A DNA stretch of 64,000 bases from Antedon mediterranea (lineage: Eukaryota; Echinodermata; Crinoidea; Comatulida; Antedonidae): positions 39,977,795 through 40,041,794 of the forward strand of contig NC_092670.1 in NCBI RefSeq assembly GCF_964355755.1. The letters are read 5' to 3'. The translations under genes were made by a program, and so were the position numbers. Below are positions 21,149 through 32,900 of the stretch, piece after piece. A model generated the notes under the pieces. The model had not been told where the DNA came from, did not search any database, and saw only the letters and a program-made list of their open reading frames with translations. Position 1 is the first letter of the stretch. Each line of letters opens with the position of its first letter.

Positions 21149-23424
21149 CTATGTAGACCTACTCTTTAGGTTTTTTTGAATCCGTTCGGAAGCAGACATT
21201 ATTCCGGCATCTTCCAGATGCTGACATAGGATACTGCAGAACTCTCCAGAAGATGTTTCTTTTAGAATGTTTAACAAAGCAGCGGTTGGAGATGAAATAA
21301 ATGGATTTTTATCGTAAATTGCAATCATTGGATCAAGTTTCATTTGCATGGCCAGACCTCTCCAGTCGCGACAGTCGGCTTCTTTTCTATCAAGTTCCAT
21401 ACAGAGGTCGTGACAAACGTTAGCTGGTAGCTCAAGATCATCCAGTGGACCAAATATGCGATCACATGCTACCATCAAGTTTGTGTCTCCTTCTGCAGCA
21501 ATAGGTGCCCGTATTGTTGTATATGGACCCTACAATATTAGAATATTAAACAGATTAGTAAGTGTTTTGATTTAAACAAGCAGTCTCTGTATGACCTCGG
21601 GTAATTAATTTTGGCCCTATGTATATGCCATGGTACTTGATGCAGTGATAGACCAAAAATAACAAAATCATACATACTTGCGCATCTGGTCTCACTTCGA
21701 GAAATATTTCATTACTCCCGCCATCTTGTCTTGATTTCACTCTACAATGCACTGTCTGTTGTTCGGAATCTGTAGTTTTCAGTCTAAAGCGACGGGAGGG
21801 TGGTGTGCTACCTTCTTCATATGGTTCGCACCAAAAGTTTTCGTGACTTATTTCCTGTGAAAATTGTAATCTGTATTTATTTTTCTTCCTTCTGGTGCCA
21901 TACTGTCGAATGCTTTTTTATAAACATGGATGAGAAATACATTTATTTATGTCCTCCATGATAAAACCATTTTGTTGGTTATATCATGAAGTAGTTTTAA
22001 ATACAGTACAATACATTTTGTGTTTTAAACAAACTGATGACTGACGGACGGGCCATAGGCCTATTTTTCTACCATGGCATACAGCGTATCCTTATCAATG
22101 TTTTGTAACACTTGAATCAGAATCTTATTTTCACATTGTTATTTAGAGCAATGGATATAGTTCTCGTACCTCCACGCCTTAAAATCAGTTTTTAATTTAC
22201 TCACCATTCTGTCTTCATAATCGGATTCCCATCCTTCTTTTATATTAGAAATGTATACCATGACGTCTCTACCTGTATTTTGTATACGCAAAGTCTTTAT
22301 CGCATCCATTTGACGCTCTCTGAGGTCATGTTGCTCTGACATAACGACCTGTTGATTGAGAAATCAAATCATTTCGATATCTCTTAATTATATTCTGTGA
22401 TTTGCCATTTTAAATAAATATAGAGTTAATTTCATTTATCTTGATTTTATGACGGTTGATAAAGCAAAAATATTGCATTGAATACAACACTAATGTGGTA
22501 CCTGTATGGCTATAATTTTTTAGCCCCTAAAGAAACAAAAAAATACACTTGTTGCTAATAACCAACTAACCTGTTTGTCATGTGGAATCCATGCGCGAAA
22601 ATTAAAAGTATACGAATTACTTCTGTCGTAACTTTTTCCAAAAGTGCAAACGTTGATAAGCTTACAACCATCTGGCTGATGGATGCTACCTTTTAGTGTA
22701 AAGTTGGTGAAATGGTTGAGCACATGCTTACTCCATCGGCGACATCATCAATGTTTTGCCAATTACCGTCATTAGCATCACTGGAATTTTGAATCAGACT
22801 TGAAAATGTCCATTGATCTTCTCTTTCGGCACAGTGTGGAAATGTTAGAACGAAATGTGCATCAAAAGTAGTTCCTGGTGGACCACAGTGTATGATAGGA
22901 GCAACTCGTGTCTCATCCCTGTTGTTCAGCTTCAAATGTGCATCTGGATCTAAGTAGATATATACCTCTTGTCTTGTTCCTTTAGGAATTGCACCTTCTG
23001 GGATGAAGATATTGACATTGGCATCTTTGATAGTTAGGTTACCGCCTTTATGGTCGAATATTCCCGCAGCAAATAATGAAGTAGAAAAATTTGTTTCAGA
23101 TACGTCTTTCAAATTTGAAATCTTCTCATGAAAAGTTTGAAGCATTTTTTCTAAAGTAGTAGGCCTACTTTGTCCGTCTGTGAGATGTATTGATGCCATA
23201 ACTAAAAAATAAACATAACAACGTGCTTTAGTTTTGTCTTTCAGCAGTTGAGAGTTCGGACTCGGTTCGGTGGCTGAACGGTTAAAGCAGGGGCACCGAC
23301 AACCAAGTCCACATCAAGTGTACATAATATGTTTCGTATTAATGTATACAGTATTAATTTTTTATGTTTTAATTTTTTTTTTACCATATTTAATGACCTT
23401 GGGAGTGGAGTTGTAATTTTGTCC

Positions 23425-23520
23425 TTAGAAAAAATCCTGACATGTGACAAGACTTGAACTCAGGATCCTTGGAGTGGTAGCCAAGCATCATAACCACAAG
23501 CCACAACTCCACTCCATTTA
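23425..23520 (-). mobile_element. tRNA-like SINE head
   Basis: On the minus strand an A-box-like TGGCTTGTGGTTATG and a B-box-like GAGTTCAAGTC lie about 40 bp apart, followed by AT-rich DNA. It does not fold as a full tRNA by eye. It lies in an intron of B1. Confidence 0.4.
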
Positions 23521-23774
23521 TAGTACTACAGTTAACAAATAAATACCTGTCTTCAAAGTCTTCAAACAAGTAGTACTTTTATTCGGAAGAATTTGAATAA
23601 TCTGATAATATAAACAAAAATATACCTTGAGAAGCATTATTTGATTCTGACAGTAGTCCTGGCATTGTTTCTTTATCAGCAGCCATCGGTGGTAACTTAT
23701 CAATACCTACATGTAAAAATAAAATTATTTAGAATTAGAATGCAATTCTGTTAGTACTTAGAACAAACCAGTAC

Positions 23775-24170
23775 ATAAAGCCGATTTTCCACTAGGCGAA
23801 TTTGTTCGTGCGAATCAAACGTTTCGAAGAGAAAAAAATCGCCTACTCTCTTTCCACTACATGGGCGAATAGCTGCGACGTTCATGTTCCTCGCGTGGTT
23901 GCTGAGCATTTCGATTCGCATGACTGCTCATGAAAGCCTCATAGCTCATTTCCTGAGCTCTGATTGGTTGCGCAATATTTCGCTTCGCAAAAAGTAGAAA
24001 CAATTTATTCGAACTAGTATAGTAATATAAATTTCGCTGCAGCGAAAAATCAAGGAACTAGAATTCGTCGCAGAAGGGAGTATGACAGACAGAAACTCGA
24101 ATACGCATGCGCAGAGCATGACGCTTTCGATTCGCGCGAACAAATTCGCCTAGTGGAAAATCAGCTTTAT
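23775..24170. mobile_element. MITE with long inverted ends
   Basis: ATAAAGCCGATTTTCCACTA at the left and its near-perfect reverse complement at the right continue inward (GGCGAATTTGTTCG). The ~396-bp element has no ORF and lies in an intron of B1. Confidence 0.75.
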
Positions 24171-25039
24171 GAAGGTAACATTATATAAATAAAAATAGCA
24201 AAAAATAACTTTACAATGTAAACTGTAATGCGTTTGTCATGAATGTATGCATAGTTCTATTTGCTTTGACCTAAGAATCAGAGCGTAAACGCAAGGCATT
24301 GTAATGTTGATCGTTGTGTATGAACACCTTGACTTTTAACGCCATTGATTATCGTACGCATTGCGTTCGATAACAAACCTAACGCTTATTATTATCTTCT
24401 TTAACCTTTTATTTATTTTAACATTTATAGAAAATATAATTAAATACCTTGCGAATCACTATGTGTTCTTCTTCTTCTAGTCGTCCCCGCAGGTGCTGAA
24501 AATTGGCGCCGAGCTGGTATATTATCACGTATAATGACAAGTGGGCCCGGTATGGTGATAGACCTTTCCAGCTTTGGACGATTAAGACCTGCACATTTAT
24601 TAGTGAATGTTCAATATTTAATAGGCCTATACAGTATACATGGTATACGGTAATTATGGTACAAATACACCATGCCATGAGCACATTTCAGTCTTTGATT
24701 GTGTTGGTAATTCTGTCACGACTAACTAATCAAACCGGATAATACAATTGCATCGTCTGGTCGGTCATCGTTGTTAAATCATGATCATCATCATGAAGAT
24801 GACAATTTCGGAATATAATGGTATTTTTTATTGAACTATGTTTTTCATGCGAGTAGCCCGTCCAGCAATGCTGATCATTGGAGCCGTCGACAATACAAAA
24901 CAATGAAAAAAATCAATTACAAAAAACTACTATAAATTTTGATAAAGTTTCCAGATTCCATAAAATTAAATAACTCAAATATTTAGATATAATACAAGAT
25001 GTCAATATATACAAACAGGTGCAACATGCTAATGTGTGT

Positions 25040-26175
25040 ACAATTTATTATAAATAACAAACAAATACAAGAAAAAAACTAGTTAGATTTAGGATTAAAT
25101 GGATCTCCATGCTTAAGATATTGTTCAAAGATTTCTTAAAATTTCCCACAGTAGACTGGCGAATAAAGGACGGGAGATTATTAAGTAAGGTTGGGACTCT
25201 ATAGTCAAAGCTACGCTTGAAACTTTCAATCTTAGGAGTTAAAACGTCTCTTTTGTTTGGATGCAAGAGTGGTCAAAATCGTTAAGCTCAAGAGTTGACC
25301 TAGAATAACACGTAATATCATATCATGAACATTGGCCATAAGAATATATAACGTATACAACCTTTTGGATACTCTTTTGACCATGTCACTGAAATTATTA
25401 TCCCATTTCAAGTCATCCTGATAATAAGTCCAGGAAAGTTTCATACACGAAACAACATTGAGTGTTGTACCGCTAAGATAATAATTTGGAGGGGAATAGG
25501 TGTTTTTAAGAAAATAACTCTAAGGACCATGTGATTTGTATCAGACCACTCAGTAAGAACAAGATTGGAGGTTAGGGGCATTAGCAGTGCCACGAGTGAG
25601 ATCATCCACCTAAGCCTATACTTCTACTATCTGCTTTCCAAGTATCTGCACAAAGATTATTATACCTCTAATGAAACATTGTTCAGTATATTTTATTATT
25701 CAACTTGTACTTCTGTTTCATTAATTGTTCAATATTATTAAAATGAAGTGTTATTTTTCATTGTTAATTGGCTGTAGGCCTAATTATAAATAATCACTAT
25801 TATATATTTATCATTATTATCATTACTGTAAATAACCACTGTAGGAAGTCTTATACTACATATTTTGTTTGTAAAAATCCCAGCCCTACGCGTTTTTATG
25901 CTTATTATTATGACTAAAAAAATTATTATGATTGATCGAATAAAGTTCACAGGAATAAAGCGGCTAGTAGAGGAGCATTTACTGTATCTAAATGTTCATA
26001 GATGTCACTAGTCACCCAATCAGCAAGGAATGACTCAAATAACTTAGCGAAGATAGGGGTAAGTGAAATTGGCCTGAGGTCTTGGAATGATGTCACATTA
26101 GAACATTTTGGTACATGAATGTCTGTTGCTAACTTCCATAACAAGACACCTTCTTTAAGACAACAATTCAAAATA
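25040..26175 (-). mobile_element. Degenerate CR1-like LINE (RT remnants)
   Basis: The minus strand holds RT pieces in order but with frame breaks: LRPISLTPIFAKLFESFL (26171-25947), a VDDL active-site motif near 25610, DLKWDNNF with MVKRVSKRLYTL (about 25430-25340), and the C-terminal FDYRVPTLLNNLPSFIR (25266-25048). Part of the palm between 25620 and 25940 is replaced by AT-rich DNA. It lies in intron 1 of B1. Confidence 0.8.
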
Positions 26176-26321
26176 TGTGCAAGTGAAACTGTCCAGCAAT
26201 TTCAATGGAAAATTAATTTTCCTAGAACATAAGGCATCTATTGTAGAGTAATAGAAAGAAACTTACCTATATCATTGAACTTAGATTGGTACACCATTAC
26301 TTTACAGGTCTGGTTCTCCAT

Positions 26322-27894
26322 TTTTATTTTTATATGCTTTTTCTTTTGCTTTAACAGTTTGTGATGCAAGAGTTATTACCTGGTGACTATTAATTGATTA
26401 ACCGATAGTAATAACAATGCATTAGTTATAATATTACATTTTTATTATTATTGTGTTACTTTTCGTTGAACAGCATTGTTTGTAATCGATTGAAATAATT
26501 ATGTCTTTCGTTTGATGAAAATGCCTATTAGTTAGATATAGAAATAATGGATTACGTGAATGTTATATGAATATTATGAACATAGGTCTAGAGTCTATAG
26601 CAGCTACCTCCTTTGTCCGATAAAATCATTTACCTTTTTTTTTTTTATAAGGCATTTGCTATTGGAAACTACTTAAAAGTACCTTTTATTAAACCAACAT
26701 TGATTCTCTCCATTAAAAACAAATTCTGGTAGGCATATTCCGATGTACTCCTACGGAAATGCTTTTGTTAATTTTTATTCAAAAACCTATGCGATAATAG
26801 CGTCAGAACTACTTAAATGATCGACAACGCAAAGGCTACTATGGTGATTCTAGATACATTAATAAAGAATCTTTAATAAATTTTGTAATGCATGTATTGT
26901 GACGCAAGAGCCTATAGTTAGGTTACTATGGTACCGATAGCAAATAATAAAAATTTTTTACTTTATTCATCGTCATCATCTTCCTATACTGGACAGGACC
27001 TCATTTCAGTATAGACGGACAGTATCAGTATATGATAGTATATCGAATTCGTGTTTCTATATGAAATACGTCCTAATAAGAAATTAAATGTATTATCAAG
27101 AGAGCCCAACTGCACAGCCAGTGACATGAACCCAGCACATATTATGTCATGCATATGCCATATTAAGTTATAACAATAATACATTGGGTCCGCAATCAGG
27201 GCGAAGCCTTGTCCCATGAGGACCCCAACAATATATGTGAATACATGAAAAAAATATTAAACAATAAAATAAATTTATAAAGAGATAAACTATTAAGCAC
27301 AACAAAAAGGTCAGGGTGTTTGAATGGCTAATAGGTAACGTTTTACATATTTGTTTGAAAGTAACTAAATATACAGAAAGTTTTATTTTAATAGAGAGAT
27401 CAATCCATAGTTTAGGTCCGGTTATAATTGAAAAAAAAATTGATTTCTAGTTAATCTCAAATATATAAACGTGCAATATAATAATAAACAAAAAATACAG
27501 TTAAATGCAGTGAACCCAGAGTCGATTTCTTTATACAAAGACAAATATTGTTCCAAACTTTAACAGCGTTTAAAAAATGTGTTTTACCAACACATCTTTA
27601 ATTATAGGTATACGGTACCATTCGATATCCAGAAAGTAACTATATTGTTTAATAAAGCATTTTAGGGCATATGACGCGTACATCTAATAGTCGTCTATTT
27701 TCGTCGTTTCACAAAGTTTTCTAAAATTCCAAATTATACCGGTAATAATTCAAACCAGGTACCACCGCGTCATACAATATTCACAGATAATCTAAGTTCT
27801 ACATCAGTCGATATCTGGAAATTCCACTATCGAATTGGATTTGTATTATCGATTGATTATTATTGATTTTAGTTGCTGTTCTATTGTTATTCAA
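26322..27894. other. Intergenic, no gene seen
   Basis: AT-rich. A small minus-strand LINE-tail-like segment is at about 27180-27240 (GGGGTCCTCATGGGACAAGG on the minus strand). No other structure was recognised. Confidence 0.4.
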
Positions 27895-27943
27895 TGTAAT
27901 AAATTACCATTCCCTAACATATAGAGTAACATAGTATTTACAT

Positions 27944-27957
27944 GAACATTCTAGAAT
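27944..27957 (+). promoter_or_regulatory. Heat-shock element 1
   Basis: GAACATTCTAGAAT: three alternating nGAAn/nTTCn units in perfect register, the HSF binding consensus. Confidence 0.6.
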
Positions 27958-28005
27958 AAGATGGTTTGATTTAAGAAACCATGTATAATTAATAAGAACA
28001 ATCAA

Positions 28006-28019
28006 GAACATTCCAGAAG
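28006..28019 (+). promoter_or_regulatory. Heat-shock element 2
   Basis: GAACATTCCAGAAG: three perfect units in register. Confidence 0.6.
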
Positions 28020-28064
28020 TGCTATTAATAGAAACTGTAATCATGTAATAATGAGAAGTATAAA

Positions 28065-28078
28065 GAATGATCTAGAAG
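28065..28078 (+). promoter_or_regulatory. Heat-shock element 3 (imperfect)
   Basis: GAATGATCTAGAAG: outer units are perfect; the middle one is ATC instead of TTC. Confidence 0.4.
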
Positions 28079-28093
28079 GATAGGAGCATCTTG

Positions 28094-28101
28094 TATATAA
28101 A
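28094..28101 (+). promoter_or_regulatory. TATA box of the solo LTR
   Basis: TATATAAA 16 bp after the third heat-shock-like site. Confidence 0.5.
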
Positions 28102-28127
28102 GGGTTGTAAACTATTGTAAGGTTGTT

Positions 28128-28168
28128 GGATTAGAGGTTGGATTAGAGGTTGGATTAGAGGTTGGATG
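28128..28168. repeat. 12-bp tandem repeat in the LTR
   Basis: GGTTGGATTAGA repeated about 3.5 times just downstream of the TATA box. Confidence 0.85.
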
Positions 28169-28363
28169 TTATATTGTAAAGTTATTGTGAAGCTGTTGTT
28201 TAAAGTGCTTACTGGAAGTTGAAGTTGATTGAAATTAAAGCTTTGTTTTGAGTTATTTTTACAACTTTATGGATTTTGTGTGTATACTTTTATGTCACAA
28301 GGGAGTTCCTAAAGTATTTTCAACCGCTCGGAAACATACGTGAGAGGAGTTCGTGACATTCAA

Positions 28364-29912
28364 ATTAAAAATATTGTAAGTTGATAATTAGTTTTTTAGT
28401 ACCACCAGTGTGTCCTTACTTATTTCATTCTGTACATAGGTATATACTTATCTTCCGTACGATATACAAATAGCACACGTTCTGTCTTCTTTTAACGTGG
28501 TCATATTCTTTGATATGGACCAAAATATTGGTCGAGCGGTTAAGCTTACTCCATGGGTTAAGGCAGGGGCACCGAAAATCGGAACAACTTCAAGACACTC
28601 CTCAACTCCTGGTCAATCTTGATTTTAGAAATGTCATTGTAGCAATGACGGATTTTGTTTGTCTTAAAAATGATTCAAACAAATTATAAACCCCAGCAGG
28701 ATTTGAACTATGTAAATTATGGACCACTTTTTAGAATTATGTTCAGACCTGCTAGTGTTAAAAGATAGGATAGATTTTCAAAAGCCGGCGGGCAGTCTTA
28801 AAGTAACAAGTAAACTGAAATTGCATTTTCTCGAGAGTTACTTGTCCAAAAAACTTCATTTTTTGTACAAGAGGCAAGAGTTATTATTTGTGATTTGTAA
28901 TTAGATTTAATGTACAGGTTTTTTGATACGAGTAGTTTTAAAAAACTTATTCAACCTATTTCTAATTCACCCGTGTGTTTTTGTGACTGAAAATATTGTT
29001 AGATGAAAAGGCTGGTTACATAACCTTTACACCAAATTCGCATACACATGCTTGTAGAAATTAGCCTAAATCACACACAGCATTAAGACACTGCACAAAA
29101 ATACATTTTTCCCCGGAGAAATCTTATGTAGCATTTTACAGTAGGCGGAGGTATGTACTCTCGGAGTGGCTTTCTAGTTGTAAAATTTATTTTATCGAAA
29201 AATTAAAAACGCTTTAAAATCGAAATCAAAAATATTCATTTGCTACTACATGTAATACACACAGCAGGGGTATTAATTAATGCGTAATTAGTTCACCCAC
29301 TAACAAGTTTTACAATAACAAACCTTTTCCCTTACTCAAATTATAATTGTAGATGGATCTTTTAATCGGGTTTGCTGACAACAAACATTTCTCTGTTTTT
29401 TTACGAAGACAAATACAGTTTCATGTATCTTATAAAAAAAAAGTACTACCATTCATCTTTACCACTATTTATTAAAACTATATAGTTACTGATCAGGAAA
29501 TTGGACGTGTCCACTAAATAAAATATCTTGGTACTCATATTTGGTCTTTCCGTGCCTCCTTTTACAATTGTTTTGTCTTCTTTGTTATGTATATGGCAGA
29601 AATTGAATAAATAAAATAATAATAAATAAATATTGATAACCAAGTCAGCTTTAGAAAAAATAGGACTGAGATAATTTTTTAAAAAGATCACCAAAGAATA
29701 AACTTCCGCAAAAGTTAAATAAGTTTAATTTTAGCTGTACTTTGAATCCTGAGTCACCACTCTGTGTATGCTCTGACTTTGTTATCAAACAGCTAAAATG
29801 TTAAACAAAACTGCTGTACTATTATAACTGTTACCTTTTGGCTACACATAAACGGTATTAAATGAACTACAAATCAAATGTTTAAAATGATACGAACAAA
29901 GATTTAACGAGA
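28364..29912. other. Intergenic flank of gene C, no gene seen
   Basis: AT-rich. A tRNA-like stretch (GGTCGAGCGGTTAAG at about 28530) may be an old SINE head. The short open frames here show no domain signal. Confidence 0.4.
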
Positions 29913-32900
29913 TTAATTTTCAATGGAACCGGAAGCAACATGTGATGTGTACGGCAATACCCATTCAGCTTCTCTAAGAAGTTCTGCGTTTCTAAATATT
30001 TCATATAATGTATTACAAAACTCCTCAGCAGTTTTGTATTTTTTGTCTAGTACTTTTAGCAAATTTAAAGTTTGGTCTTTCATACATTTTTTCATCTTTT
30101 CAATAATGCCGGAGTTGATTCCCATTCCGTCCGCTAAAGCTCTCCAATCAAGTGGACCACTTTTACCTTCCCTTTCAATGTCAAGAGTTGTCATCAAATG
30201 ATGACAGACTTTTTCTGGAAGTTTTTTATAAAACTCATGTTGTGTTCCAGCAATTCGACGGGACATTTGAAGATTCAAATCCGAATCAGCAGGGGCCGGC
30301 GGTGGAACCTGAAAGAAGTATTAACACAGTACGTTTATAGATATTATAATTTGACAAGAAACCCTATTTTGCTGTCAGGCTTGTTCTATGTGTGTGTGTG
30401 TAAGACTGGGAGGGAAACACAAATATAGATGATATAATGGTTTGGATAAATATTTATTCTGAAAAGTCCCGTGAGCACGAATCACGGCAAAATAGAAAAT
30501 ATACCTATTGCCCTCGCCCGCGGGGGATAAGTGATTATGTAGAAAATACTGGGATGCTACAAAAGCCAATGGATTTAAGGCAAAGTTAAGACGATTTTTT
30601 TGCTAAGCAAGTTTGATAAATCCGGCCCCTGAGCCCAAGTGTGCGTTGCGGCTGGCGATGATTTAGAAAAGAGTAAAATGTTTGAGCCGCCAGCCGTGCA
30701 AAATGCGATTGGTGTGTGACACCTCCCATCGGGCGATATTTGAACTACTACTTCTATTGTACTGTACCATTTGATATCCAGCAATAATCCGCTGCGCATC
30801 CATATGGAGATACTTTTCTTCTGTATTACCGTTTTGTTTCACTTTCATTCTACAGTACACTGAATCATGATTGTTTGAATCAGTATTTTTCAAACGAAAT
30901 CTGCAACCTGCAGGAAGATCACAACCGTCCTCATTCTTCTCGTACCATAGTTCCTCGTATTTCAGCGTCTGCTATTGATGATACAACATGTTATAATTAG
31001 CAATACTTTCACCATATTGAATTTTATATAAGGCACATGCCCAGTCTATTACGAACTAGTAGACTAATTTCTAAAGCTTAATTCAATATAGGGCGTAGAC
31101 GCAACGCAAGCGAGCTGACCAATGACGTGACAGTTCAAATAATCCATCGCGTGTGATTGATCAAATCACTTACGTTGCGCTTACATCCTTGCGTTGAATC
31201 TCTATTGTGAGAAAAAGCTTAAAAACAACATTTGTGTGCGTTTCCTACAAACATTCTTTAATCTTACCATTTCAGGTTTGTATTCTGACTTCCATCCTTC
31301 CTTTATCTCGTTCAAATTAACTTCGACGTCTTCCCCAGTATTTTGTACTCGAATTATTTGCACATCATCCCGACGTTCTTCTTTATTTTCGATCTGATAT
31401 TTTATAACCGCCTAAAATATAAATTGGTAACAAGTTGTTATTAATGTATCTAATGATACCTATTACAAATTCCTATTTTATATCTATTTTTGTCGTGTTT
31501 GGACTTCCTCCGTTCGATGTTATTTTAGGATTTTTGGATGAGAAATTATAGATAGAAAAAATTAATTACATATTATTGCAGTTATTTCTTATGATATAGT
31601 GGACAGTGGTCAACCTTCCTGAAAAATACTAGTGCCTCAACTAATATTGTTTTGAAACTTACCTCCTTATCGTATGGATTAAATGCACGAACTTTAAATG
31701 TGTATGTGTTGCCTCCATTGTATTCTTTGCCAAATGAACAAATATTCATTCGTTTTGTTCCTTCTGTTTCAGCAACACCGGTCATTGTATAGCGAGTGAA
31801 ATGTTTGACCATAACTATGCAATGATCTTCGTAAACAAAGCTTATTCCTTCAGTGTCATCAATTGGTTCCCAATCAGAATCTGCATTGCTTGAATCCTTT
31901 ATTTTTCCTGAAAATGTCCAGTGATCTTTGTTTTCAGCGCAATGTGGAAATGTCAGAACGAACGGCACATCAAATGTAGTCCCTGGTGGTCCGCAATGTA
32001 TGATAGGAGCAACACGTGTTTCACTCTGCTTTTCCAGCTTTAAGTGTTCATCTTGGTCTAAGTACATGTACACCTCTTTTCTTGTTCCCCGAGGAATTGC
32101 ACCTTCTGGGATGAAGAGATTGACATCGGCATCTTTGATAGTTAGGTTACCGCCGTTATGGTCGAATATTCCGGCAGCAAATGTTGATGTAGAAAAGTTG
32201 AAGTCAGATACGTCTTTCATTTTCATCCCAGAAACGTTCACGCGAAAAATTTGAAGCATCTTTTGTAAAGCAGTGCCTTGTGTTTTTTCTGGAATGTATT
32301 GGTCTAAATTATAAACAAATTACGTTTTTACAAAATGTGTTTCAGTTAGTAAATTTGATGTTAGATGTTGTAGGAGTACAGTAACCTTATTTTGACAATT
32401 CAATTAGTGAAAATATGTTGTTACCCCGTGTGCTTACCTAATACAATCTGATTGTTGTGATTCAGTTGGTCTATATACAAATAGGCACGTCCAAGTTCCG
32501 TTCTTGCTGCAAAATAATTCCATTTACTAATTAACAATCAATTACGTAGTAGGCCTACTCATAATGCATACGGTATATATTAAAATAAATATTTATAAAT
32601 ATTAATATGCAGATAGATTCAGAGCCAAGCACCTGAAGATTGAGTTCATACACATGAAACAGCCTGTAGTGCAATAAAATGTTCAGTTGGTAATTTACTA
32701 GCGTCTTTATCATTTATTTATATTTGGCTCTACATTTTGTATCGAGCACTTTCGCTTTCATGATCTGCGTTAAATTTACCACGATTTAAATATTAATATA
32801 AATATTTAAATAAATTCATAAATTACGCCAATAGTGAATTGACACTTTACAAGTTTGAAATAAGAATACAGTTGTAAAATATTTAAATTGTTTGTTTTGT

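Larger units (their letters stand above)
21149..26321 (-). pseudogene. B1: seven-exon ZU5-linker-death gene with a frameshift
   Basis: Modelled exons: 26267-26321 (start MENQTCKVMV), 24448-24588, 23626-23706, 22571-23201 (ZU5), 22205-22348 and 21678-21854 (linker), and 21149-21529 (death, stop). All introns are GT-AG; the first four exons join in phase 1 and the last four in phase 0. The ZU5 exon has FAAGIFDHKGGNLTIKDANV and the CGPPGT motif. Compared with gene C it is 10 bp shorter near 22710-22735: about nine codons are lost and two bases gained, shifting the frame. Downstream exons remain open (death domain: CRDWRGLAMQMKLD). The clean exons elsewhere suggest a recent lesion, an assembly error or a coding variant. 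Intron 1 holds a dead LINE; intron 2 holds a MITE. Confidence 0.65.
27895..28358 (+). mobile_element. Solo LTR with heat-shock elements
   Basis: 464 bp starting TGTAATAA and ending GTGACA, flanked by the 5-bp duplication TTCAA (27890-27894 and 28359-28363). No internal region or second LTR follows, so it is a solo LTR left by recombination. It contains three heat-shock-element-like sites, then TATATAAA and a 12-bp repeat, the order expected of an inducible promoter. The family was not identified. Confidence 0.75.

Noticed and set aside
30768-31411. Calling the ZU5-death linker a UPA domain
   Set aside because: The position fits, but I could not match conserved UPA motifs by eye.
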